A stretch of DNA of 15,772 bases from Solirubrobacteraceae bacterium (GTDB lineage: Bacteria; Actinomycetota; Thermoleophilia; Solirubrobacterales; Solirubrobacteraceae), in contig JADGIB010000052.1 in the NCBI GenBank assembly GCA_019683665.1, positions 1 to 15,772 of the forward strand, given 5' to 3'. Positions 8,447-14,577 of the stretch are shown piece by piece. The first letter of the stretch is position 1. The number at the start of each line of letters is the position of its first letter. The position numbers were made by a program, and so were the translations under genes. Under the pieces are notes generated by a model. It saw nothing but the letters and a program-made list of their open reading frames with translations, did no database searches and was not told where the DNA came from.

Positions 8447-9046
8447 GTGGAGGCCGCTTCGACCCGCACGCTCTCCAACGACAAGGCGCAGCGCATCGTC
8501 GACGCGATGCGCAGCTCGGTCGCGCGCCGCGGCGTGGCCGGCTCGACGTTCGACCACGTCGCCCGCGAGGCGGGCGTGTCCCGGGGCCTGCTGCACTACT
8601 ACTTCGGCACGAAGGAGCGGCTGCTGGCCGAGGTCGTCCGGCGCGACTTCGAGCTGAAGATGGCCGCGCTCGAGGCGGCGCTCGAGCGGGCCGAGACGGC
8701 CGACGACGTCATCTCGCTGCTCGTCGCCTCGCTGCAGGACCTCGTCGCCAACGACCGCGACCTCGTCGCCGTCGGCTTCGAGCTGTTCTCGCTGGCCCAG
8801 CGCAACCCGGAGATCGCCGCCGAGTACGCCGAGCTGCAGGCCGGGCTGCGCCGCCACATCGTCACCGCGCTCGCCGACAAGCACGCGCAGGGCGTCCTCC
8901 ACCTCGCCGCCTCGCCGGAGGCCGTCGTCGAGGTGCTCCTGTCGCTGGCCGACGGGCTGTCGCTGCGGATGCTGCTGGAGCCCGGCCGCGACCACTCCGA
9001 GACGATCGCGGCCGGGGTGGCCGCGGTCCGCGCGCTCATCGCCTGA
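8447..9046 (+). CDS. TetR-family transcriptional regulator
   Basis: A 199-residue regulator. The DNA-binding domain occupies residues about 11-60: AQRIVDAMRSSVARRGVAGS, then the HTH FDHVAREAGVSRGLLHYYFGTKERLLAEV. The GLLHYYFGTKE recognition-helix region is a TetR hallmark. Residues 65-199 form the variable ligand-binding and dimerisation part; the segment SLADGLSLRMLLEP resembles the C-terminal domain of TetR groups such as BetI/AcrR-like proteins. The ligand is unknown. The start is GTG 8447, supported by the TAGGCT box seven bases upstream and the short polar N-terminus before the HTH. A membrane-anchored protein starts one base after the stop, so the two form an operon and the partner may be under TetR control. 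Autoregulation is likely but no operator palindrome is obvious. Confidence 0.92.
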   Translation: MEAASTRTLSNDKAQRIVDAMRSSVARRGVAGSTFDHVAREAGVSRGLLHYYFGTKERLLAEVVRRDFELKMAALEAALERAETADDVISLLVASLQDLVANDRDLVAVGFELFSLAQRNPEIAAEYAELQAGLRRHIVTALADKHAQGVLHLAASPEAVVEVLLSLADGLSLRMLLEPGRDHSETIAAGVAAVRALIA

Positions 9047-9047
9047 C

Positions 9048-9701
9048 ATGGCCGGGGGGTCGCGGTCGCTGCGGATCGCCGCGGTGGCGGCGCTGTGCGC
9101 GGTCGGGGCGGTCGCCGCCGTCCTGCTGCTGCGCCCGGGCGACGGCGGCGGGTCGCTCCCCCCGGTGGCGACGGTCGCGTTCGACGCGGGCCGGCTGGAG
9201 CGGGCGCTGGCCGAGCAGGCGCAGCGGCTGCGGGCGGAGGCCGCGGTCGCCGGCGCCGCCGCCGACGGGCCGGCCGCGCTCGACGCGCTCCTCGCCCAGG
9301 ACCCGGTCGACCTCTCGATCCCGGAGGTGTCGCGGGCCGGGGTGACGCTGCGCGACGTCGCCGTGCGGCGGCGGGGGAGCGAGGCGGCGGCCGAGGCGAC
9401 CGTCGACGTCGCCCAGATCGCGGCGGCGGCGCCCGTCGACGTGCGCGACCTGCGCTACGACGCGGCGGCGTCGCGGCCGGGCGCGCTCGTCTTCACCGGG
9501 GAGGCCGGCGCGTTCGGGGTCACGCTGCCGGTGCGCGTGCGCGTCGTCGTCCGCGACGGCGCGGTCGTCGCCGAGCCCGAGGGCGTCCCGGTCGGCGACA
9601 CCGTCGTCTTCGACGACCCGCGCGTGCGGGTCACCGGCCTGCGGGCGACCGAGACCGCCGGCGGGCTCCTGCGCCTGCGCGCGACGGCGACGCTCCGCTG
9701 A
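9048..9701 (+). CDS. Membrane-anchored extracytoplasmic protein of unknown function
   Basis: A 217-residue protein with a short basic start, a hydrophobic segment at residues about 8-28 (LRIAAVAALCAVGAVAAVLLL), and a Gly-rich linker, so it is either an N-terminally anchored or a secreted protein. The rest is a helical region (about 45-75) followed by alternating beta strands: VTLRDVAVRRR, DLRYDAAAS, TLPVRVRVVVRDGAVVAEPE, DDPRVRVTGLRAT, LLRLRATATLR. The last section recalls the extracytoplasmic DUF2993/LmeA-type lipid-binding proteins of actinobacteria, but the similarity is faint and I would not name it. It begins one base after the TetR stop (TGACATG), with no clear ribosome-binding site, implying translational coupling. 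It converges on glycyl-tRNA synthetase. Confidence 0.75.
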   Translation: MAGGSRSLRIAAVAALCAVGAVAAVLLLRPGDGGGSLPPVATVAFDAGRLERALAEQAQRLRAEAAVAGAAADGPAALDALLAQDPVDLSIPEVSRAGVTLRDVAVRRRGSEAAAEATVDVAQIAAAAPVDVRDLRYDAAASRPGALVFTGEAGAFGVTLPVRVRVVVRDGAVVAEPEGVPVGDTVVFDDPRVRVTGLRATETAGGLLRLRATATLR

Positions 9702-9729
9702 CCGCCCGCGGCGCGGCGCGCTCGTCGCC

Positions 9730-9770
9730 GTTGTCGTCTCGCGGCCGCATACCGACCGTGATCCGACAAC
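9730..9770. repeat. Inverted repeat GTTGTCG/CGACAAC between convergent genes
   Basis: GTTGTCG (9730-9736) and its exact complement CGACAAC (9764-9770), 27 bases apart, flank a GCGGCCGC palindrome in the gap between the convergent genes ending at 9701 and 9801. It could fold as a long hairpin or serve as a binding site. Seven-base arms at this distance could also be chance. Confidence 0.3.
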
Positions 9771-9774
9771 CGCG

Positions 9775-9795
9775 GCGCCGGCGTGGGACCGGCGC
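9775..9795 (-). terminator. Hairpin just after glyS, probable terminator
   Basis: GCGCCGG (9775-9781) pairs with CCGGCGC (9789-9795) around a 7-base loop, five bases past the glyS stop codon. It is symmetric, so it could also stop transcripts from the opposite gene. No T-tract follows on either strand. Confidence 0.5.
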
Positions 9796-9800
9796 GCGCG

Positions 9801-11141
9801 TCAGCCGAGCTTCGGCGAGCGCCACGGCGCGGCCAGCCGACCGGCCAGGTGCCCGGGCAGCGCGTCGATCGCCACGCGCTCCTGCGCGAGCGTGTCGCGG
9901 TCGCGCACGGTCACCGTGCGGTCCTCGAGCGTCTGGTGGTCGACGGTCACGCAGTACGGGGTGCCGATCTCGTCCTGGCGGCGGTAGCGCTTGCCGATCG
10001 AGCCGCCCTCGTCGTACTCGACCTGCATGTGCCGGCGCAGGAGGTCGACGATCTCGCGGCCGACCTCGGGCTGGCCGTCCTTGCGCACGAGCGGCAGCAC
10101 GGCGGCCTTCACCGGCGCCAGGCGCGGGTGCAGCTTCAGGACGGTCCGCGTCTCGCCGTTGACCTCCTCCTCGTCGTAGGCGTCGACGAGGAAGGCGAGC
10201 GTGGCCCGGTCGGCGCCCGCGGCCGGCTCGATGACGGCTGGGATGTAGCGCTCCTTCGTCTGCTGGTCGAAGTACTCGAGCTTCTCGCCCGAGTGCTGCG
10301 AGTGCTGGGTGAGGTCGAACGTGCCGCGGTTGGCGATGCCCTCCAGCTCCGACCAGCCGATCGGGAACAGGTACTCGATGTCGGCAGTGCCCGACGAGTA
10401 GTGGCTGAGCTCGTCGGGGTCGTGCTCGCGCAGGCGCAGGTGGTCGGGGCGCAGGCCGAGCTCGACGTACCAGTCGAAGCGTGCCTGCTTCCAGTAGTCG
10501 TACCAGCGCGGGGCCTCGTCCGGCGGGACGAAGAACTCCATCTCCATCTGCTCGAACTCGCGCGTGCGGAAGACGAAGTTGCCCGGCGTGATCTCGTTGC
10601 GGAACGACTTGCCGACCTGCGCGATGCCGAACGGCGGCTTCTTGCGCGACGTCTGCAGGACGTTCTTGAAGTTCACGAAGATGCCCTGCGCGGTCTCCGG
10701 GCGCAGGTAGACGGTGGCGCCCGCGTCCTTCACCGGGCCCATCGTCGTCTCGAACATGAGGTTGAAGTCGCGCGGCTCGCTCAGCTCGCCGCCGCAGACC
10801 GGGCACGTCGTCTGGCCCTCGTCGAGGTGGTCGGCGCGGAACCGGCGCTTGCACTCGCCCAGGCACTGGACGAGCGGGTCGGTGAAGCCGGCGAGGTGGC
10901 CGGAGGCCTCCCAGGTCTTCGGGTGCTGGAGGATCGCCGAGTCCAGGGCGACGATGTCGTCGCGCTCCTGGAGCATCGCCTGCCACCAGGCGTTCTTGAC
11001 GTTCGTCTTCAGCAGGACGCCGTAGTGGGCGAAGTCGTACGTCGAGCCGAGCCCGCCGTAGATCTCGCCCGTCGGGAAGATGAAGCCGCGGCGCTTCGTG
11101 AGCGCCACGATCTTGTCCATGGTGACCGTGTCCGAGGCCAT
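9801..11141 (-). CDS. glyS: Glycyl-tRNA synthetase, single-chain (alpha2) class II type
   Basis: Charges tRNA-Gly with glycine in the cytoplasm; 446 residues, a complete bacterial/archaeal-type alpha2 enzyme rather than the alpha2-beta2 form. The N-terminus has the diagnostic RRGFIFPTGEIYGG and DFAHYG (17-40). A cysteine tetrad, C93/C97 and C113/C116 (TTCPVCGG), looks like a zinc site in the insertion domain. Class II motif 2 is FRNEITPGNFVFRTREFEQM (180-199), preceded by RPETAQGIFVNFKN. Motif 3 is IEPAAGADRATLAFLVDAY (304-322). The C-terminal anticodon-binding domain begins at KLHPRLAPVKAAVLPL (about 336). I chose ATG 11141 because it starts shortly before the conserved KIVALTKRRGF helix and lies 11 bases after a TAGAGT -10 box. 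It is divergent from the FmdB-like gene with a 31-bp gap. Confidence 0.97.
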   Translation of the reverse strand: MASDTVTMDKIVALTKRRGFIFPTGEIYGGLGSTYDFAHYGVLLKTNVKNAWWQAMLQERDDIVALDSAILQHPKTWEASGHLAGFTDPLVQCLGECKRRFRADHLDEGQTTCPVCGGELSEPRDFNLMFETTMGPVKDAGATVYLRPETAQGIFVNFKNVLQTSRKKPPFGIAQVGKSFRNEITPGNFVFRTREFEQMEMEFFVPPDEAPRWYDYWKQARFDWYVELGLRPDHLRLREHDPDELSHYSSGTADIEYLFPIGWSELEGIANRGTFDLTQHSQHSGEKLEYFDQQTKERYIPAVIEPAAGADRATLAFLVDAYDEEEVNGETRTVLKLHPRLAPVKAAVLPLVRKDGQPEVGREIVDLLRRHMQVEYDEGGSIGKRYRRQDEIGTPYCVTVDHQTLEDRTVTVRDRDTLAQERVAIDALPGHLAGRLAAPWRSPKLG

Positions 11142-11152
11142 ACCGGCCGCGG

Positions 11153-11158
11153 ACTCTA
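11153..11158 (-). promoter_or_regulatory. Putative -10 box of glyS, overlapping the opposite fmdB-type -10
   Basis: TAGAGT read on the minus strand, ending 11 bases before the glyS ATG at 11141. It shares two base pairs (11157-11158) with the plus-strand TACAAT box. The predicted glyS leader is only a few bases, with no Shine-Dalgarno, so no T-box regulatory leader can be present. Confidence 0.5.
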
Positions 11159-11162
11159 CAAT
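11157..11162 (+). promoter_or_regulatory. Putative -10 box of the FmdB-like gene
   Basis: TACAAT, a five-of-six match to TATAAT and the best -10 in the window, ends 10 bases before the ATG at 11173. The inferred transcript has a leader of only a few bases. No -35 element is recognisable at the expected distance. Confidence 0.6.
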
Positions 11163-11172
11163 CCTCGGCCCG

Positions 11173-11457
11173 ATGCCCATCTACGAGTATCGCCGCCAGG
11201 ACGGCACGACCTTCGAGATCCTCCAGTCGATCACCGACGAGCCGCTGACCGAGGACCCGGAGACCGGGCAGCCTGTTGAGCGGGTGCTGCACGCGCCCGC
11301 CGTGCACTTCAAGGGATCGGGCTTCTACAACACCGACTACGGGACGCGGAAGCGCGCCCGCGAGAAGGAGGCGGGCAAGGGCTCGGGCTCCTCGTCGGAG
11401 TCGAAGTCCGAGTCCAAGAGCGACTCGGGCTCGTCGAGCAGCGCCTCGAGCGACTGA
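11173..11457 (+). CDS. FmdB-type small protein lacking all zinc-ribbon cysteines
   Basis: A 94-residue protein. The N-terminus MPIYEYR, the FEILQSITDEPLT segment and the FKGSGFYNTDY block (about 47-57) place it in the FmdB/CxxC_CxxC_SSSS regulatory-protein family. That family normally has a zinc ribbon with two CxxC pairs. Here both pairs are gone: the first reads RQDG and the second DPET, and the protein has no cysteine at all. The C-terminal third is a low-complexity Ser/Glu/Lys tail (SSSESKSESKSDSGSSSS), also usual for the family. FmdB proteins are annotated as putative regulators; the molecular role is not established, and without zinc this one must fold differently. The start is ATG 11173, ten bases after a strong TACAAT box, giving a leaderless-type mRNA. 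It is divergent from glyS and convergent with the LCP gene. Confidence 0.85.
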   Translation: MPIYEYRRQDGTTFEILQSITDEPLTEDPETGQPVERVLHAPAVHFKGSGFYNTDYGTRKRAREKEAGKGSGSSSESKSESKSDSGSSSSASSD

Positions 11458-11466
11458 TCCGACCCC

Positions 11467-11486
11467 GACGCGGACCGGGCCGCGTC
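11467..11486. terminator. Hairpin between the convergent FmdB-like and LCP genes
   Basis: GACGCGG (11467-11473) pairs with CCGCGTC (11480-11486) around an ACCGGG loop, ten bases after the FmdB-like stop. It probably acts as a terminator for one or both convergent genes. No T-tract is visible. Confidence 0.55.
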
Positions 11487-11538
11487 CGAGCCGTCCGCCG
11501 CCCGGCCCGCGCGCGACGCCGTCCCGGGCTGCGCGCCG

Positions 11539-12729
11539 TCAGCCGTCGAGGAACGCCTCGACCGCCTGCTCCCTGTCGGCCTCCGGCACGACGCCGGTGA
11601 GCGTCCCGAGCACGTGCGTCTCCGACGAGCCGCCGATCGCCATCGCCGCGAACACGGCCGCGAGCGTCGGGCCGCCCATGTCGGTCGTGAACGCCCGCGG
11701 GGTGCGCCAGCCGATGAGCGGCAGCCGGTAGAACGCCCCGTGGGGGATGCCGAACAGGCCGCCGGGCGTCGTCAGCTTGTCCTTCATCGCGGTGAGCAGG
11801 AACTGCTGGCGGCGGGCCCGGTCGAGATCGGTCTCCTGGGGGCGGCAGAGGTTCTTGCGGGTGCGCGCCAGCGCGAGCGCCTGGTCGCCGTCGATGTGCG
11901 TCCGGCCGCGCCGCAGCCGCAGCGTGAAGCCGCCGTTGCGCCGCCCGCCGTTGATCTTCGAGATGACGCACGGGCCCTCGTAGGTGACCCCGCCGAGCGC
12001 GTCGACGAGGCCGGGGAAGCGCTCGAAGCTCACCTCGATGACGTGGTGGATCGGGATCCCCAGGTACCGGCGGACGGTCTCGATCGCCAGCGGGGCCCCG
12101 CCGTACGCGTAGGCGGCGTTGATCTTGCCGCGCCCGTGGCCGGGGATGTCGACGAGGGTGTCGCGCGCGATCGACAGGCGGCTGTTGTGGCCGGCGCCGA
12201 CGCGCAGGAGCATGATCGAGTCCGAGCGGCTGGGCCCGCTCGTCGACGAGCCCGGCTCGGCCGTCTTCTCGGAGCGCTGGTCGGAGCCGAGCACGAGGAT
12301 GTTCGTCGCCGACCACAGCGGGAAGCCGCCGTCGTCGAGCGCGGCCTTCGTCTCGTCGGACACCTTCCCGGCCTGGATCTGGGCGCTGACGAGGAAGAGG
12401 GCGGCCGACAGGAGGAGCCAGCCGCACAGCAGCCCGAGGACCCAGCGCAGGACGCGCCCCCACGTCCAGCGCCGCCCGCCGCCCGGCAGGCGCAGGCGCC
12501 GGCGCGGCCGCGGCGCCCCGGGGGCGCCGGGGACGCCCGGGGCGCGGTCGCCCGCCTCGCCCGCCGCGTGGCGGCGCAGCTCGGCGATCTCGTCGACCTC
12601 GCGCCGCGGCAGCAGCCGCGGGCGGGCGCGGTACTTCGTGTAGGTGGGCGGCGGGTCCTGCGGGTGCGGCGCCCGCGCCGGCGGTGAGGGCGGCGGGGAC
12701 GGCTCGTCCCGCCCCGGGGCGTCCGACAT
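11539..12729 (-). CDS. LytR-CpsA-Psr (LCP) family cell-wall glycopolymer ligase
   Basis: A 396-residue membrane enzyme that, by family, transfers undecaprenyl-linked glycopolymers to peptidoglycan outside the membrane. Residues 1-90 are a cytoplasmic, Pro-rich and then Arg-rich region; residues about 92-114 form the single membrane helix; the LCP domain follows from about 142. Family motifs are NILVLGSDQR (143-152), RSDSIMLLRV (168-177), the key SIARDTLVDIPGHGRGKINA region (186-205, with the catalytic-site arginine and aspartate R189/D190), and the late LARTRKNLCRPQETDLDRARRQQ block (287-309). The last 50 residues (MGGPTLAAVFAAM onward) resemble the usual C-terminal LCP extension. The start is ATG 12729, twenty bases from the divergent ROK kinase start. 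No clear -10 is visible on this strand. Its pairing with the sugar kinase may reflect shared envelope-sugar physiology, but this is only positional. Confidence 0.94.
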   Translation of the reverse strand: MSDAPGRDEPSPPPSPPARAPHPQDPPPTYTKYRARPRLLPRREVDEIAELRRHAAGEAGDRAPGVPGAPGAPRPRRRLRLPGGGRRWTWGRVLRWVLGLLCGWLLLSAALFLVSAQIQAGKVSDETKAALDDGGFPLWSATNILVLGSDQRSEKTAEPGSSTSGPSRSDSIMLLRVGAGHNSRLSIARDTLVDIPGHGRGKINAAYAYGGAPLAIETVRRYLGIPIHHVIEVSFERFPGLVDALGGVTYEGPCVISKINGGRRNGGFTLRLRRGRTHIDGDQALALARTRKNLCRPQETDLDRARRQQFLLTAMKDKLTTPGGLFGIPHGAFYRLPLIGWRTPRAFTTDMGGPTLAAVFAAMAIGGSSETHVLGTLTGVVPEADREQAVEAFLDG

Positions 12730-12736
12730 GGCGCTG

Positions 12737-12742
12737 TATGGT
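12737..12742 (+). promoter_or_regulatory. Putative -10 box of the ROK kinase gene
   Basis: TATGGT ends seven bases before GTG 12750. An in-frame ATG at 12738 lies inside the box and cannot be the start of a transcript made from it, so this signal favours the GTG start. The same 20-bp gap must also hold the 5' end of the divergent LCP gene. Confidence 0.5.
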
Positions 12743-12749
12743 GGCGAAG

Positions 12750-13721
12750 GTGCCTAAAGGGTGCGTCATCGGAGTGGACCTCGGGGGCACCAAGCTGCTC
12801 GCCGGCGCGGTGGACCCCGCGCTGCGCGTCCACCACCGCGCGCTGCGCTCGTCGCGCGGCGAGGACACCGCGGAGGTGCTGGCGATCCTCGAGGGCGCGA
12901 TCCGCGAGGCGATCGAGGCCGTCGACGGCCCGGTCGACGCGGTCGGGATCGGGATCCCGTCCACGATCGACGCCGCCCGCGGCGTGTCGGTCCACTCGAC
13001 CCACCTGCCGCTCGCCGACGTCCCGGTCGCCACGGTCCTGGCCGAGCGGCTCGACCTCCCGGTCTTCATGGACAACGACGCGAACCTGGCGCTCCTGGCC
13101 GAGCACCGGGCCGGTGCCGCGCAGGGCGCCCGCAACGCGCTCATGCTCACGCTCGGCACCGGCATCGGCGGCGGCATCGTCATCGACGGCGAGCTCTACC
13201 GCGGCTCCCGCGGCGCCGCCGGCGAGCTCGGGCACGTCGTCGTCGAGCAGGACGGCCCCCCGTGCCAGGGCAACTGCCCCAACCGCGGCTGCCTGGAGGT
13301 GATGGCGTCCGGCTCGGCGCTCGTGCGCGAGGCGACCGCGCTCGCGGGCCGCCGGCCGCGGTCGGCGCTCGGGCGGGCGCTCGCGCAGCAGCGCGGGATC
13401 ACCGGGCCGCTCGTCACCGAGCTCGCCCACGACGGCGACGAGGCCGCCCGCGAGGTCCTCGCGCTCGTCGGCCGCCGCCTCGGCGTCGGCATGTCGAGCC
13501 TCGTGAACATCTTCAACCCGGACGTCATCGTCGTCGGGGGCGGGGTCGTGGCCGCCGGCGACCTCGTCCTCGAGCCGGCCCGCGCCGAGATGCTCGCCCG
13601 CGGCCTGCCCCCGGGCCGCGACCACGTCCGCGTGACCGCCACCCACTTCGGCGAGGAGTCGGGGATGATCGGCGCCGCCCTCCTCGCGCGCGAGTCGATC
13701 GACCAGCGGGCGGCGGCGTGA
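12750..13721 (+). CDS. ROK-family sugar kinase (probable glucokinase)
   Basis: Phosphorylates a hexose, most likely glucose, with ATP or polyphosphate in the cytoplasm; 323 residues from GTG 12750. The N-terminal phosphate-binding motif VIGVDLGGTKLLAG occupies 6-19. The catalytic base is D110 in MDNDANLA. The ROK signature runs from LMLTLGTGIGGGIVIDGELY (131-150) through GAAGELGHVVV. The zinc site is H162 with C172, C176 and C181 in CQGNCPNRGCLE, two residues longer than the commoner CxCGxxGC spacing. A C-terminal NPDVIVVGGG motif completes the ATPase fold. All catalytic residues are present. In-frame starts at ATG 12738 and GTG 12741 are possible but would fall inside the TATGGT -10 box. The last bases overlap rsmI as GTGA. 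Confidence 0.93.
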   Translation: MPKGCVIGVDLGGTKLLAGAVDPALRVHHRALRSSRGEDTAEVLAILEGAIREAIEAVDGPVDAVGIGIPSTIDAARGVSVHSTHLPLADVPVATVLAERLDLPVFMDNDANLALLAEHRAGAAQGARNALMLTLGTGIGGGIVIDGELYRGSRGAAGELGHVVVEQDGPPCQGNCPNRGCLEVMASGSALVREATALAGRRPRSALGRALAQQRGITGPLVTELAHDGDEAAREVLALVGRRLGVGMSSLVNIFNPDVIVVGGGVVAAGDLVLEPARAEMLARGLPPGRDHVRVTATHFGEESGMIGAALLARESIDQRAAA

Positions 13722-14524
13722 GCGCCGGGCGCCTCGTCATCTGCCCCACGCCGATCGGCAACCTCGAGGACGTCACGCTGCGCGTCCTCGCCGCGCTGCG
13801 CGAGGCCGACGTCGTCGCCTGCGAGGACACGCGCCGCACCCGCGTCCTGCTCGACCGCTACGGGGTGTCGGCCAGCCTCGTCAGCTACCACGAGCACAAC
13901 GAGCGCGCCCGCGCCGCCGAGCTCGTCGAGCGGATGCGCGGCGGCGCCGTCGTCGCGCTCGTCTCCGACGCCGGGATGCCGCTCGTCAGCGACCCGGGCG
14001 CGGTCCTCGTCGAGGCGTGCGTCGCTGCCGGCCTCGCCGTCGAGGTGCTGCCCGGCCCGAGCGCCGCGCTCGCCGCGCTCGTCGCCAGCGCGCTCCCGGC
14101 CGACCGCTGGCGCTTCGCCGGGTTCGTGCCCCGCAAGGCGGGCGAGCGCGACGCGCTGTGGGCGGCCGAGGAGACCGTCGTCGCGTTCGAGTCCCCCAAG
14201 CGCCTGGCCGCGACGCTCGCCTCGCTCGCCGCCGCCGACCCGGACCGCCCGGTCGCCGTCTGCCGGGAGCTGACGAAGGTCCACGAGGAGGTCGTGCGCG
14301 GCCGCGCCGCCGAGCTGGCCGAGCGCTACGCCGCCGAGGAGCCGCGCGGCGAGATCGTCCTCGTCGTCGGCGCCGCGCCCGCCGGCTCGGCCGACCGCGC
14401 CCGGGCCCTCGACGCGCTCGCCCGCCTCGTCGACGCCGGCGCGAAGGTGCGCCCGGCCGCGGCCGTCGTCGCCGAGCTCACCGGCGTGCCGGCCAACGCG
14501 CTGTACCGGGCCCTGCGCGGGTAG
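13718..14524 (+). CDS. rsmI: 16S rRNA (cytidine-1402 2'-O)-methyltransferase RsmI
   Basis: Methylates the 2'-OH of C1402 in the decoding centre of 16S rRNA using S-adenosylmethionine; 268 residues. The tetrapyrrole-methylase (SPOUT-unrelated) fold is shown by LVICPTPIGNLEDVTLRVL at the N-terminus, DVVACEDTRRTRVLL, SYHEHNE, the highly conserved VALVSDAGMPLVSDPG, EVLPGPSAALAALVAS, and CRELTKVHEEVVRG. The C-terminal helical region GAKVRPAAAVVAELTGVPANALYRAL is the usual tail. The start GTG 13718 overlaps the stop of the ROK kinase as GTGA and lies only a few residues before the first strand, so the two genes are translationally coupled. No frame damage is visible. Confidence 0.95.
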   Translation: MSAGRLVICPTPIGNLEDVTLRVLAALREADVVACEDTRRTRVLLDRYGVSASLVSYHEHNERARAAELVERMRGGAVVALVSDAGMPLVSDPGAVLVEACVAAGLAVEVLPGPSAALAALVASALPADRWRFAGFVPRKAGERDALWAAEETVVAFESPKRLAATLASLAAADPDRPVAVCRELTKVHEEVVRGRAAELAERYAAEEPRGEIVLVVGAAPAGSADRARALDALARLVDAGAKVRPAAAVVAELTGVPANALYRALRG

Positions 14525-14543
14525 GCGAGGGAACCCCCCGATG

Positions 14544-14559
14544 CGGGCCGGGCGGCCCG
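14544..14559 (+). terminator. Hairpin after rsmI
   Basis: CGGGCC (14544-14549) pairs with GGCCCG (14554-14559) around a GGGC loop, about 20 bases past the rsmI stop and just before the next -10 box. Compact and GC-only; a plausible terminator without a U-tract. Confidence 0.45.
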
Positions 14560-14563
14560 GACG

Positions 14564-14569
14564 TAGCGT
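14564..14569 (+). promoter_or_regulatory. Putative -10 box of the secreted-protein gene
   Basis: TAGCGT ends eight bases before ATG 14578, with no Shine-Dalgarno between. It matches the leaderless-type spacing seen at other genes in the window. Confidence 0.45.
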
Positions 14570-14577
14570 CGCCGCCC

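Noticed and set aside
11142..11172. Possible T-box riboswitch upstream of glycyl-tRNA synthetase
   Set aside because: The gap to the divergent gene is only 31 bp and the -10 box is 11 bases from the start codon, leaving no room for a T-box leader.
9783..11279. A long plus-strand open frame opposite glyS
   Set aside because: Val/Arg/Ala-rich antisense of a complete glycyl-tRNA synthetase with all class II motifs on the minus strand.
11377..11454. Ser/Glu/Lys codon repeats at the end of the FmdB-like gene as a tandem-repeat element
   Set aside because: Imperfect low-complexity coding sequence typical of FmdB tails; not a DNA repeat array.
12738..12749. ATG at 12738 or GTG at 12741 as the ROK kinase start
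   Set aside because: Both lie inside the TATGGT -10 box; GTG 12750 gives a normal ROK N-terminus and the spacing seen at other leaderless-type genes. They remain possible if transcription starts further upstream.
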